In this document: piece by piece, positions 13,408 to 24,760 of the stretch | How positions within the stretch are numbered: position 1 is the stretch's first letter | Layout: every line of letters starts with the position of its first letter | Assembly (NCBI GenBank): GCA_037179385.1 | Contig: CM074187.1 | Span: 10,293,450-10,357,449, forward strand | Direction of reading: 5' to 3' | From: Holothuria scabra | Taxonomy: Eukaryota; Echinodermata; Holothuroidea; Aspidochirotida; Holothuriidae | DNA: 64,000 nt | Notes under the pieces: generated by a model | What the model was told of the DNA's origin: nothing | The model's database searches: none | The model's input: the letters and a program-made list of their open reading frames with translations, nothing else | Made by a program: the position numbers and the translations under genes

Positions 13408-14209
13408 CTTTAAGGTCTAAAAGGTTTTCGCGCCTTTCAGCAGTCATTGCGTTGAATTTTTTTTTTATCATTTGCGTAGGTACGTGTATTTTCAAAATTG
13501 TAACACTATGAAGAGGAAAATCTTTTCTGCACTTCTTCTTAAACGATAAGCATATTGAAATGAAGGTTTTGTAATAAATTACATTCTTAAGAGGTGCATC
13601 TACGTATTTAAGAAATGGAAGAATATCAAAGCACTGTTTAATCGCAAAGTATTCTGTGAAAATAATGTGAAATATAGAAATTTTGGGACGCCTCGTCACC
13701 CCTAGCACCACCAGCCTTGTAACGACAGCGTAACACCTCATCATAACGAAAACTGTTTTCTGAAAAATCTTAAGCACAAATCGCGCCTCATACGAGCGCC
13801 CAAATACCTCAGAATGATAGCACCTGGACCTGTCTAGGTGCCCATCAAGCAACCTTTACTCAGCTATTTGAAATAGAGTCCTATAAGTATATCTCGTGAA
13901 AAAGCATGTGAGAGATTGTGAGATTATTATTAGTGCAAACTGCGAGTTTCACGGGGCTTCGTCTCCTGAAGGCGTATTGCCAGGTTTATTAAGATAGTAC
14001 TGTGAAAAAGTACAACTTACTTTAATAGTTTGCTTCAAGAGGAAAAAAACCAAAACACATAAACTGCAGTGACTGGTGTCTGTAGTAAAATGTTTTAGAA
14101 TGAATTCATACCAAGGAAAGAAGGATATTTTAACGCATCATCCTCTAACCCTAAACATTTCCAATTGTACTTTCCTACTTACAATTATTAAAAGACATTT
14201 TCTAGAGGA

Positions 14210-14735
14210 AAAATTAATTGATTTTGCTAAAATATGCAGGAAAATTTTCTCTTTCAGAATATGAAAACTGCATCTTAATAGCATGTAACGTTCGGAAGAA
14301 TTTTCAAGTGACGCATTTTTACTTGAGATTTGGTGCATTATGGGAAATTTGTGATGTCATTGTGGCACATTAATTTGAAGTTGCATTCAATTTATTTATA
14401 ATTTAGGTGCCGCCCCAGGGAATATTAAGAGGTATTGTTTGCTATACTTCATAAATGATGTAGAGTAATGCTAGATCTACAGTAAAATGTATTCAAATAT
14501 TCCAACAGGTCATTCAATAATAAAGAAAAACTAAAGGAATCTGACACAATGTGACCACATAACATAAATTTTCTTTGGCTTTGTTAAAAAGCAGAAGTAT
14601 TTTTAACAAAAAATGACCAGTCTTTAAATGAGATATCTTGAGTTCTATGGTATTGAAACAGGGTTAGGAGAACATTGCGTGGACTAATTTTGTCTTGCTT
14701 ACAACACCCAAGTGAAAAGCCACAGGAACATGACT
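14210..14735 (-). repeat. coding-like dispersed repeat, copy 2 (decayed)
   Basis: About 480 bp collinear with 10,265-10,815, including the non-coding part (AATGCTA-ATCT-CAG, ATAAAGAAAAAC, GAGATAT). In the frame matching the open copy it can be read as CATMTSQISHNAP, then stops, then SERENFPAYF, so the coding pattern is shared but interrupted. Same orientation, about 3.9 kb apart, both inside the Hox intron. Confidence 0.45.
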
Positions 14736-15000
14736 CCAGGCCCCTCCAACAACTGCGTAAAATTCATCCTCATCCAGAGGCACAATCTCAGTTTAACGTT
14801 TCACGGTTAGTATACAAGAAACAAATTTGTAATCAAAACACCCTTAATTTAGTACATGCTGTGTGATATGAGCTACGGTACTCTGCATATTCTAATATGT
14901 TAAACTTGGTGTCGATAAAGGAGCTGCATGTGGCACTTGAGAATCTATGTGGGCTACTAAAAATTGTAGTATGGCGGAAGAGGACTAGGCATTTAAGGCT
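14720..15000 (+). repeat. dispersed repeat (related to 48,395 and 46,540)
   Basis: Shares TCATCCTCATCCA, CCAGTTTA/TCAGTTTA, GTACATGCTGTGTGATATGA, TCTGCAT and a GATGTCAAT/GGTGTCGAT block with 48,395-48,650, in the same order. The 46,540-46,690 segment shares the second half. Diverged; element type unknown. Confidence 0.4.
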
Positions 15001-15970
15001 TCATCCATATTCATCAGTCGATCGCCATACTGAGAGATTGTATCAATGATGTATCCAACCTGTATGGAACATGACAGAAGGCATTCCTTCCCATTCTTGA
15101 GGTCTTAAGCAGAGCCAAGTTTCCCCTTTCTCTTATCTTACATGCAGTCTCATGACATCATGCTCCACCCAGAAATCTACCTAAACTGTGAAACAGAAAC
15201 TTGGCTCCAAGCAAGCATATAGCCAAGAACAAAGGTGGTGATGTCTAGCCTTCTTTTATCAATGTTTTACATATCTATACAGCATTCATAACAGCTTTGT
15301 CAGAGCAGTTCTTTAAAATATATTGATTTATTTCGAACAAAAGGATACAGTTTCATGTCGATACTCAGTTCGCCCAGCATGTCTTAAAAATCTCTTTCGA
15401 AAACAACTTGGAGTATTGCCAATTATACACCCAAAACAACGGTATATGAAGACAACGTTCTTGTTGTTGAAAATAATTGGACGCCCAAAATTACCAAATT
15501 CTGCATGAATTTCTTCGACGTCCTTTTTTGCTAAATTACATTTGTAGGCCGTTTTAATTTTAGTACATTTTGCTAGTTTTTGTATTCCAAAGTCGATTTG
15601 TACATTTCTGAAGTCCCAGATTTATTCAAACTTTTACACTGTCTGAACTTTTACATTACAGTATCTGATATATGAAAAACATCTTTCACTCCTGACAGTT
15701 GTTATGCGGGGATATTAACCGTTTGTATTAAACATGGAAAGTATATACTCGGAGAAATTTAAAAAAAAAAACACGCATCTATGTTAAAGAACCACAGATT
15801 TCTCTGACAGTCTGATCGGTCTACCTTCTTAATTAATAAAAGGGTTTCTTGTTACTTGAAGAAAGAAATATAATGGCTTTATGAAAGAAACAATGATACT
15901 ATATCAATGTCACAACTATATATTTCTGAAAAAAGTCGTTGCCTTCTTTTCTAATTGCTGGATTTTAAGG

Positions 15971-16118
15971 AAGATGCGCACTGTTTAACAAGGTGTTTCT
16001 TTATTGGTTGTCGCCATTGTATTGTATCGACTGTATTCTTTGGGTTAGGGATTAGGTTAGGGATTAGGCTATCGTTAGCCAGTAAGGAAATTTCTTTTTA
16101 AACAGTGCGTATCGCCCA
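15971..16118. mobile_element. small MITE carrying a TTAGGG-like stretch
   Basis: The left end GCGCACTGTTTAACAAGG and the right end reversed CGCACTGTTTAAAAAGAAAT form imperfect terminal inverted repeats that extend through TTTCTTTATTGG / TTTCCTTACTGG. The short core contains GGGTTAGGGATTAGG and a second GGTTAGGGATTAGG, telomere-like but only about two units. No clear target duplication. Confidence 0.5.
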
Positions 16119-19100
16119 GGAATTTAGCCTGTTCACCTTTAAAATTTCGTGAAATACGACGCCATTTTCGATCACAAACACTTTTCTTTTCGATTTTGCT
16201 TAGTAAGAAATAGAGAAGTTCAATTTTCAAGTTTCACTCACTTTTCGGCCCAACTTTCCATTTAAGACGGAAATTATCTAGGGAATCTTGATGTAGTTCA
16301 ATCCACTTACAGTTTCTAGTTTCGTTTGACATCGTTTGTACACCACAGGTGACTTCTGGTGTCGCTTTTATTTTCTATCTTCACTTAATTACTTTTTATA
16401 TCTGAGACTGTTATTCTTGTTAGACAAGAGATACCCAGTTTCCATTTGCATGCGATTTTTGAGAAACTTGTCACATGGACAGAATGATGAAATACTCATT
16501 ATAGAAAGGTATGGGGGGGGGGGCGGACCGCAGGCGACTCCTCCAACTTTCGAATACGAACACAACTTTCAAAAGATACCACAACACAAATCCCTTAACT
16601 TACATGAAAATTAAAGCTGATTAGCAAGAGCGAGGAATTTGTGTTGAGTATTTCGAACCAAGGCGTTTTGTGAAATATTTGCTTATAATGTCGTGGTTAC
16701 GATGGTTCGACTGAATTTAGAAAGAAAGGGAGCATGTCTGTACCACGATATAGGCATTAATTGTTTATAGTATGATTGTAACTGCCAAGTGTGGAGTAGG
16801 CTGGTTGGTTAGATCAAGTAGTTGTCATGGACTACCTGGTTAGATAGGGTATGTACACCTCAATTGATAACCTTCTTTTTATATCTAGGTGGTTCCAAGA
16901 CGCTTTGCCAATGGCTGTACACTTCCATACTCTATTGCTTAGGCAGAGCACCACAAACAATGACAACATATAGGGTGCATATTTCAGTCTCTGGTATTAC
17001 TTGACTTGGGAATCGAACCAATAAATATCATGCTTTCTTGTAAGAATGACTGTTACGTATTACCATTCAGCCCACTGGTTAAAATATCGGTATCTACTCA
17101 ATATGTACCTTTAAAAAAATATACAGTATGAATAAACCATTCCGGTATAGATTACAAATATAGGCGTGTACATGGAAGAATAAATACCGAGGAAAGTTTC
17201 GGCAGCGAGATGTATGACTCTATTATTCTAAAATCATGTATGCGCGGCACTTTTTATCTCAGTCTTATGTATTTATGTACCGTAATCAATAAACAATGGA
17301 GTTACTTTCTTTTTCAAATATTAATAATGTACCCCAAATTGTTCTTGACTTTTAATCAACATCATAAAACCGCCAACTTGGTTTTGAGTTTTGTAGCCAT
17401 TCATTTTAGGTTGTTTCTACTACGGAAAAAGAAAAGACGGTAATGCATCACAGTCGAAGGATAGGAGCAATCATATCCATATGTTTTGCACAATTAATTG
17501 TGTCTCATGAACCAGGAACCAGGGATAGAATCGTCCGTAAGTTTCGATACCTGGATCTCGACGACGTTAACCAAAAGCATGACATACACACCTATTCAAA
17601 ATGCAAACATCATTCATATAATTCCGTCCCATTTTGATCTGATCCTAATCTCGTTCATGTATGACAGCAAATAAGGTTTCAATAGCAATTTCTGATTACT
17701 TTTTTTCGATTGGCAACTACATTCTAAAGAGCCTGAAACGGACCCAGTTTTAATATTAGCCTACTACTACTTGAAAGATTGTTTTGGTAGCATGAAACTT
17801 AATCACGATGTCTACATTGTACTATCACTGGAAGGAAATAATCTACCCAGATGACACGGTTCCTGCTACTAAAAACATAGATTTAATCAGAAACACGATA
17901 GGCTAAATTATCTCATCGGATTTTCTGGTTACAATTGCGATGATTTCAAAGATACGTATTCCAACAGCAATAATACCGGTACCTTACACAACACAGTAGT
18001 AGCACAGCAACAATAGAACGCATGCAAGCAGTTAAAAAAGACAATGTATTTGAGAATTAGTTTCTTTATACATGTTGGGTAAAATGATACAAATTCGGCG
18101 TTCTCAAGTTTAACCAAACTGAGCAATATGATAGACTTACTCGCTATACTCACTGGTATAGGGAAATTCTCTCGTTGACTAAGCCATTTTTCCCACATAA
18201 ATACTTACTTTGCCTTCATGGGGGTCTATATTTTCGGTTATCTGGACAGGAAAAAACATACAGGCTTTACCCCGAGTGAGGTGGACTGAGGGGATGATGG
18301 GGGAGACAGGTACTCAGTGGCAATAGGTGAACCCCTCCCTCTTTGCTGGGTTTGAGGGACTCATCCTCAAATCATTTAAGCTCATTATTTTGACTCTTAA
18401 CATTGGCCGCCTTCCGCCAATATACCATATTGACACATATTGTCTATGCACACACTTGTAAAATTTTTACGTATCTTATCAAAGAGAAGAATTACAGTAC
18501 CATGCACTTCACATTCCAAAAGAAAAAGAATATACCGTATTTGTATTTTCTGCAATAAGCAAATGGTCTTTCGAATGCCACGTGGCATAATTGATGATGT
18601 ATCTGTAGTCTGTTAAACTTTTTTGTTTGTTTGTCACTTCTCGAGCATATGCTATAGGAGTGGTATGAATCCAGAAAGGGACACAATTGAAAAATGAAAT
18701 AATGAACAATCCCAGTTAAACTGCATAAAAACATTTGCGTTTAGTTATGTGTTTCTTTTTTAATCATAAATGCATGCGCGGATAAAAAGGAGGATTTCTC
18801 ACCACCAGACCTCCCCTTTTTGACAGATCCCCCCCCCCCCCAAAAAAAAAAGGTGGAAATTCCAATTTCAGTCTAATAGGATATTCAATAAAGCTTGCAA
18901 CAACCCCATTGCAATGTTTGATCCCCTTGCCCGAAATGATTAAGGTGACGTCATTAACTCATTTAGAAGCATTACACAAACCACTTGGGCTATTGAACCT
19001 AAAAAAGATCACATGATTTGTCTGGCCTATATGTATTCATCCTTTTAAATGTTTAACACATTTAACTTAGTCTGAATCCGGTGTAAAGTCTATTCTTCAA

Positions 19101-20474
19101 CACCATCAAAATAAATTAGTCAAAGCTGGTCACATATAACATCATGTTTATTAACAATGATTAACAAATCGGAATCCCATATGACTAGTTAATATTGTTG
19201 TGAATAATTCATTTCTTTGTAAAGAGGTTCTCCTTTTCATGTGTCCTTTAAGTCTCTTCAGTTACTCCTTTTTGTAAAGGAATAGTGAATGACGTCATAA
19301 TAAAAGCCCACGCCAAACATAATCAAAGTAGCATTTTTATTTAATCACGAATAGCATATACTGTCAATCTTGTACTATTTCTTTTGTCTTAGAAGAGCAA
19401 AGAGTTTGGTGAATTTGTACAAAAAAATCTCAAAGAAGTAATCTTCCCAAGCTACTGAACTTTTGAAAGTAACAAGGGAGTATTCACTTTGTTTCATTCC
19501 TGCCAGTTGTATATAACACAAAAATGTTCCAGAACAATATTCATTACTAGGAAGACAACAAAGACATAAGCGACTTTTAAACATTTACAATATCTTTCGG
19601 TATAAAAATATCGATTTTAAATTTCATTTCTCCCCTAATTCACTTAATTAAACCTGCTCTGTTAAGCTCCTAGGAATATTTGAGAAATTTTCAACGGACG
19701 CGTAATTTAGCCTTATACACCAGGTTGTTATTCACATACAGGCTAATAAAAGCAGCTTAAAAACTGCAGCGTCAGCACCGAGGTAATTCAAAGATACACA
19801 CATGATGAGAAGTAATCGGCTACTTACATAAATAAAATATGCTCCACTTTCAATTTAATACTCCGAAAAATTAGAAAAAATAAGCATACTGTCAGGGTGT
19901 AATTCCATAAGGAACACTGAAGTACCTTTAACATGACCAAGATTAGTTGTATCCTATCAACTAACCAGCCTGGACAAAAGAAATAAACGATCGAAGTATT
20001 ATAAGCGCGTTTGCCAACACGCATGGTGCAATTCTAGAATGAAAGAAAGCATATTGCAAATATTTATTATATATTAATTGATATCAAGGCAGGTTATTGG
20101 AATTGTTTCCGGGAATAAGTTTCTGTCTTTCTTTCAGAATGATTTGAAATTTAAATTTTATTCTTACTGTATGCCTTTGTGAAACAGTGAATGCTACATC
20201 AAGGAAGCCTAAGTCATTAAATTTGAACATGCATGGAGGCAAAAACTGAAATCCATCTTGGTATAATCTTATAAAGTGTCTTTTTCATCGCGAGTGTTTG
20301 TGTGTGTGTCTGGGCCGGAGAAAGGGGTCATTAAATATAACACAATTGTCATACACCTGAAACTTGATACAAAAAAAAATATGAGGAGGAAAGAACAATC
20401 ATTTCAACCATACTTCTTACTTTTTGTATAAGTTAGTGGTTAGTTAGCTAGCTGTTGCTTAATAAGTTAAATTA

Positions 20475-20550
20475 GGTTTTACGTCTCAGTTTCTAACCTA
20501 TCGCTTTAAGCCGGGCCGACCACGGTCTTTTGCCAGGTTATTGCTCGCAT
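20475..20550 (-). mobile_element. SINE tail fragment
   Basis: Reverse complement carries the tail of the SINE family: CCGTGGTCGGCCCGGCTT followed by a diverged TAGGTTAGAAACTG block that matches the TAGGTTGGAAACTG of the copy at 8,596. Only the 3' tail is present. It lies inside the Hox intron. Confidence 0.6.
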
Positions 20551-21069
20551 TTTGTGAGGTTTCTTATAGTGGACTATTGAAGTACAGTAACAATTATTGT
20601 TAAGTCAAATTTTCTCCGCCTAACGCTGATTAACACTAATTTAACCTTATCCTAGTAAAATCACCACAAATCATACAAAAAAGTAATCGTATTGTTTTAT
20701 TTTACACTATAGTGTGCAGTTGGCTATTTAAGCACTAAATTTAGACTAAACTGTATGAATCCAACAAAGATTTATGCGATTGCGAGAACGTCTAAGTAAA
20801 ATGATAAAATTGTCTCAATTGCTCTACTAAAGAAAACAGGGAGCACATGAATTCTAACAGTAACAAACAGATGCATGTTAACCACCGTACAAGAGAAATA
20901 AACTAAGAATCGTAGTGAGCCTGTATATAAATCGTCATAACAAATGGAATATATTTGAAACTATACAGTGGTTTAACAACCGGTTTGCCATTATTTACTC
21001 TGGAATTGAAAAGGAAGCAGAGATGGATGGGATCAGAGGTCTGTGGTAAATCAAGTCTCCTTTTCAGTA

Positions 21070-21185
21070 TTGCTTTGTCCAATTTTACGGGTTTTTATTC
21101 AATATTTTCAATCACATTTTCCTTCACTTAAATAGTAGCGTCACGAAAATAATGAGGCCTTTTTTTGCTCAATATTTTTAATCTC
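21070..21185 (+). repeat. direct repeat, copy 1 (partner at 21,801)
   Basis: GCTTTGTCCAATTTTACGGG, then CATTTTCCTTCACTTAAATA, GTAGCGTCACGAAAATAATG and TTTTTGCTCAATATTTT recur almost unchanged at 21,801-21,909, 731 bp away in the same orientation. Confidence 0.65.
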
Positions 21186-21800
21186 ATTTTCCTTAATTTT
21201 AATATAATTTACATAAAAAAGGAGGAATCAACCCTTTGATTGTTTCACAGCATCTTTCATATAGTTATGTCTGTCCTTTTACACTTTTAAACGTAACCAA
21301 ATTAACTCAGCCAATTTCTTTGTAAAACGAAGAGCAAAAGTCTTTATTATTGATCACAACTGCCATTAGGTTTCACTAAAGGTGGAAATAAACTCAACAT
21401 TACGAAAAAGGACAATTGTAAAAAGAAAGTTGAGGTAGGCCTTATTTATTTTGGTATCCCTGTTCATTTCTTTTTAAAGCTTTATCTACAGTCCAAACAA
21501 AAAGTATTCGAATTTTTCCACAGAATGTCACTTTCGTTTTGAGAGTATTACCACAACACTAAGTATTTAGTTTTTTTTTACTGTTTGTTAGTTAATTGAG
21601 CTCAATTGGTTCCTATATGCTACTAGTATTTTGTGAAAATGGTCGGTAATATGGAACAGATTTGTAATTGACTTGACATAAAGAAACTCTTGGATGAGGT
21701 TAATATTGAAGCGGCTGTAGTCAGACAGTAGTGAAAGAATTCAAAATAGAACTTCTTCATAATTTCCTTTAAACAAAGGATTTTAATAACACATTTCATG

Positions 21801-21909
21801 CTTTGTCCAATTTTAAGGGTTTTTGATACAATATTTCAATTGCATTTTCCTTCATTTAAATAGTAGCGTTACGAAAATAATAAGGCTTTTCTTTTGCTCA
21901 ATATTTTGA
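21801..21909 (+). repeat. direct repeat, copy 2 (partner at 21,070)
   Basis: Nearly identical to the copy at 21,070: GCTTTGTCCAATTTTAAGGG, CATTTTCCTTCATTTAAATA, GTAGCGTTACGAAAATAATA. It lies in the Hox intron. Confidence 0.65.
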
Positions 21910-23837
21910 ATCAAAATAAAACAAAAGGGAATTTGTGTCCACCTGCTGCTCTGTTAAACAAAAAAAAAATGGAGATGACGAATTTTGATAAAACCATTTT
22001 AGCATCATTAAAATTTCAATATAAATCGAAACATAAACTGAGTCGTTTTAGTTGAAGATATCCTCTCCTAGTAGTTTTATCTTGGAGAAAAGGATCAAAT
22101 TTTGCTCCCTTAAGAGTGATAAGTATCTTGTCTGCAAATGAATTTCCTAAGCCTGTAAAAAATTAGGCTTCACTACTTCGTACCTTCATATATGATCGAC
22201 CTTTTTTCATGTCCAATATTATCAAGTTTATTTTTTTTCACGGTTCCCCTTTTTTAAAAAGGTTAGAGGTCTATTTCGCTTTTTATTTTATTTTACAATT
22301 ACCTTTCACCTATATGATTTAGTAACGTGAGGATTAATTTGTCTGCTTATGAACTGGTGAATGTTAACAAAAAAAAAAACAAAAAAAAAACAACCAAAAT
22401 GAACCTTTCTTTTAAGTAACAAATCGAAAGCATTTGCCTTCATTATATTGTAGGTATATGGCATAGTACATACACAATTGTGTCCCAGTACACAACTATT
22501 GAGACCCTAATTGTGTTGTTTTATTGCCTAATAAAGTGTAAATGGCCAATTACTTAAATCCCTAATGGTAGCAGTCATAATCAATATTGCGGTATTGATT
22601 GCAACTTGTCATTCTTAAGTTACAATTACGTCAAAACTCCCTACCGTGCTTAAGTGATTGTATATAAATAGGTTTTTTAAGATGTATTTTCCATTTATTC
22701 CTCTATTTCAATGTTTATATAAAGCACTGCATTGTACGTTGACATCGAAGTATACATGTCACCATTTGTACGTTCACACACGTATTCACTGGAGTATCTC
22801 TCAACATCTCAATTTCTTGGGTTTTTATAAGGAATTATAACCCCGGAACAAAATTTTTAATTATTTTTGAAATGTACTCAATGAACTCTACAAGAACGCC
22901 AATATGAATACAGAAAGGACAATACACTTTGATGTACCGTGTATCTGACATTTTACGGGCGGAAACACTTGACTGCTATAGCTTCTGAAATTAACCAGCT
23001 TTGTTTCTACTTAACCAATTTAAAGAGGGGAATCTTATCAAAAGAATTGATGTTTGTGTTTTGTAGAGAAAAGAGGAAACGATATTAGATAGGAAAAACG
23101 GCTGAAACTTTTGAAAGAATCTGTGCCTTTAAATAGATACATCGAACATTGAAAAGTTAAAGGAAAAACTCCGTTTGGCTTAAAGTTACAGAGAACAGCA
23201 AATTTCAAGAGTAAATAATTTTCATGAAACATCTGTCTTTAGGGAAGTAATAAAACACTTTTTTTTTACAAATATTCACGTCTATTATATTTTAAATACG
23301 ATAGGTAAATAGGAAAATTAATTTTGGTGGAATTTACAGTGACATTTGGAAGTGAAATATTCTTTTCTTATTATTTAGAAAACGCATTTTATTATGTGAA
23401 ATGCCTGAAAAAATCCAATTAAAAAAGCACGATATAAGCTCTTGGAAATGGGTTAATAATTTTGGATTTTCTGCATAAAAAGGGTAAAATCGTATACATT
23501 ATACCTGCTGAAATAAATGTTGATTTACATTTTACTCCTGCGTTCTGGTTCCTATTAGATTCCTACGTTTCTTTTGGTGTTCCTTATTTCACAGTTAACC
23601 ATTGAATAAACACGTCTTTATAACTTACCTTTAAAAAGGAATTTTCCTTGGGCTGAAATTTCTTTTGTGAGAGTTAACCACTTGAATGATTATAGATCTT
23701 GGGTGTGTTGGAGTCTTTCAAAAACTAAACCTAACAAAATACGATACTAAGCATGTCTCCTTGCAGGCATATATTGCATTACATAGAGCATATAATGTTA
23801 TATTTCAAAGTAGTAACCTTAAGTAGGGCTTACATAC

Positions 23838-24360
23838 CTGGAATAGTCATCCATGGGTATCCCGAAGAGTGATTGACCCGAGGGGATACCATCGTGTAAA
23901 GACCATTCGGGTTGCCGTTATTGTTGATTTCATGATGACCGCCCGGCACAGCAGAGGCGTAAGGCATACCGATGTTCGTTGCGTAGTCTTTTGAAGAACC
24001 GTTTGTTTCCATCTCTGGCACCCATGGTGACCTCGATGGGTATCTGCTATCCCATGAAGTGACATGATAGCCCGATTGAGAATATGAAACATTTTCATGG
24101 GAATGACCATGTTGTTCCATCGTCATCGCTGGTTCCGTCGGGGATGTTGCGTAGTAACTTCCAACCGAGGCAGTCCGTTGATTTTCAGCCGAAGTGTGCG
24201 CGATCATGTTTGGTGTACCGTTATGGTAACCGTCTTTGTGATATTTTTCGTTATTGTAAGCACACGGTGAAGGCTCATACATATTTGTGCACCCATACAA
24301 CGGTTCACCAGGTGAATATTTCTGGAAAAGCGAAGGGCTTGAAAAATAAGACGAATTCAT
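23838..24360 (-). CDS. Hox8: Hox8-type homeobox gene, coding exon 1 (N-terminus and hexapeptide)
   Basis: First coding exon of a Hox transcription factor, a nuclear DNA-binding protein that patterns the body axis. It encodes residues 1-174 and a first codon base (phase 1). I start at the ATG at 24,360 because it gives MNSSYFSSP, matching the SSYF N-terminal motif of Hox proteins. The reading frame stays open for another 70 codons upstream, but that stretch shows no Hox motif. The middle is rich in Tyr, Ser, Asn, Gly and His. Residues 167-174 are GYPWMTIP, the hexapeptide that binds PBC-class (Pbx/Exd) cofactors, at about 23,839-23,862. The exon ends CCAG and is followed by GTATGTAAG, a strong donor at 23,837-23,836. 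An intron between hexapeptide and homeodomain is the standard Hox arrangement. The paralogue label rests on memory of families, not an alignment; Hox6 or Hox7 is possible. Confidence 0.9.
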
Positions 24361-24760
24361 TTTTCTAACAAAAACCAATATAGACCAGATTCGCGAAAAC
24401 TTTTTCTCAGTTCTGAACACGAACAATACACTTATTTCCACGAAGTATGTATACTCTATAGTGTTTGTATGCTGAGTCCGTGGAATAACAACGTAAAATA
24501 GCTGGCGAATCACTAACCCTAGTATACGACCTCTGGACCTGAAGCAAACAGGGAGACTAAATTGTACCACAAAGTTTTCTTAAAAGCCTCTCGGAGCCAA
24601 TCACAAACCTTCAAATCCATTTAAGCACAAAATGTCAACGAGCTAGCAGGATCCGATACAATCGGGCCCTTTGAGCTTGTACGGATAGTATCCGTTGTTT
24701 CCTTCCGAGATCATGGGTATATAAAGGTGTAGGGTTATTAGGACAAAGGGAAGTTATTGA
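24361..24760 (-). promoter_or_regulatory. putative 5' UTR and promoter region of the Hox8-type gene
   Basis: Sequence just upstream of the Hox start. TATATAAA lies at 24,718-24,725 on the plus strand and reads TTTATATA on the minus strand, so a TATA-like box is available in both directions. Used on the minus strand it would place transcription start near 24,690 and give a 5' UTR of about 330 bases. A CCAAT pentamer (plus orientation) lies near 24,598. The reading frame is open from 24,570 down to the chosen ATG. These are motif sightings only; no start site can be fixed from sequence. Confidence 0.3.

Larger units (their letters stand above)
7334..23837 (-). other. 16.5-kb intron of the Hox8-type gene
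   Basis: Bounded by GTATGT at 23,837-23,832 and a polypyrimidine-CAATAG acceptor ending at 7,334. It contains a truncated SINE (8,596-8,791), a second partial SINE (20,475-20,550), a hAT-type element with a nested MITE (12,731-13,407), a small MITE (about 15,971-16,118), two copies of a coding-like repeat (10,265-10,815 and 14,210-14,735) and a 110-bp direct repeat (21,070 and 21,801). No second gene is supported inside. Enhancers would be expected here but I cannot identify any by eye. Confidence 0.85.

Noticed and set aside
13316..13852. 178-codon minus-strand open frame, one of the longest in the window
   Set aside because: It runs across the right boundary of the hAT element at 13,407, shows no domain pattern and has no conserved partner. 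Chance length is plausible in AT-rich DNA.
23847..24368. Frames on both strands overlapping Hox exon 1 (87 and 94 codons)
   Set aside because: Shadows of the real exon; neither contains a domain and the Hox frame explains the sequence.
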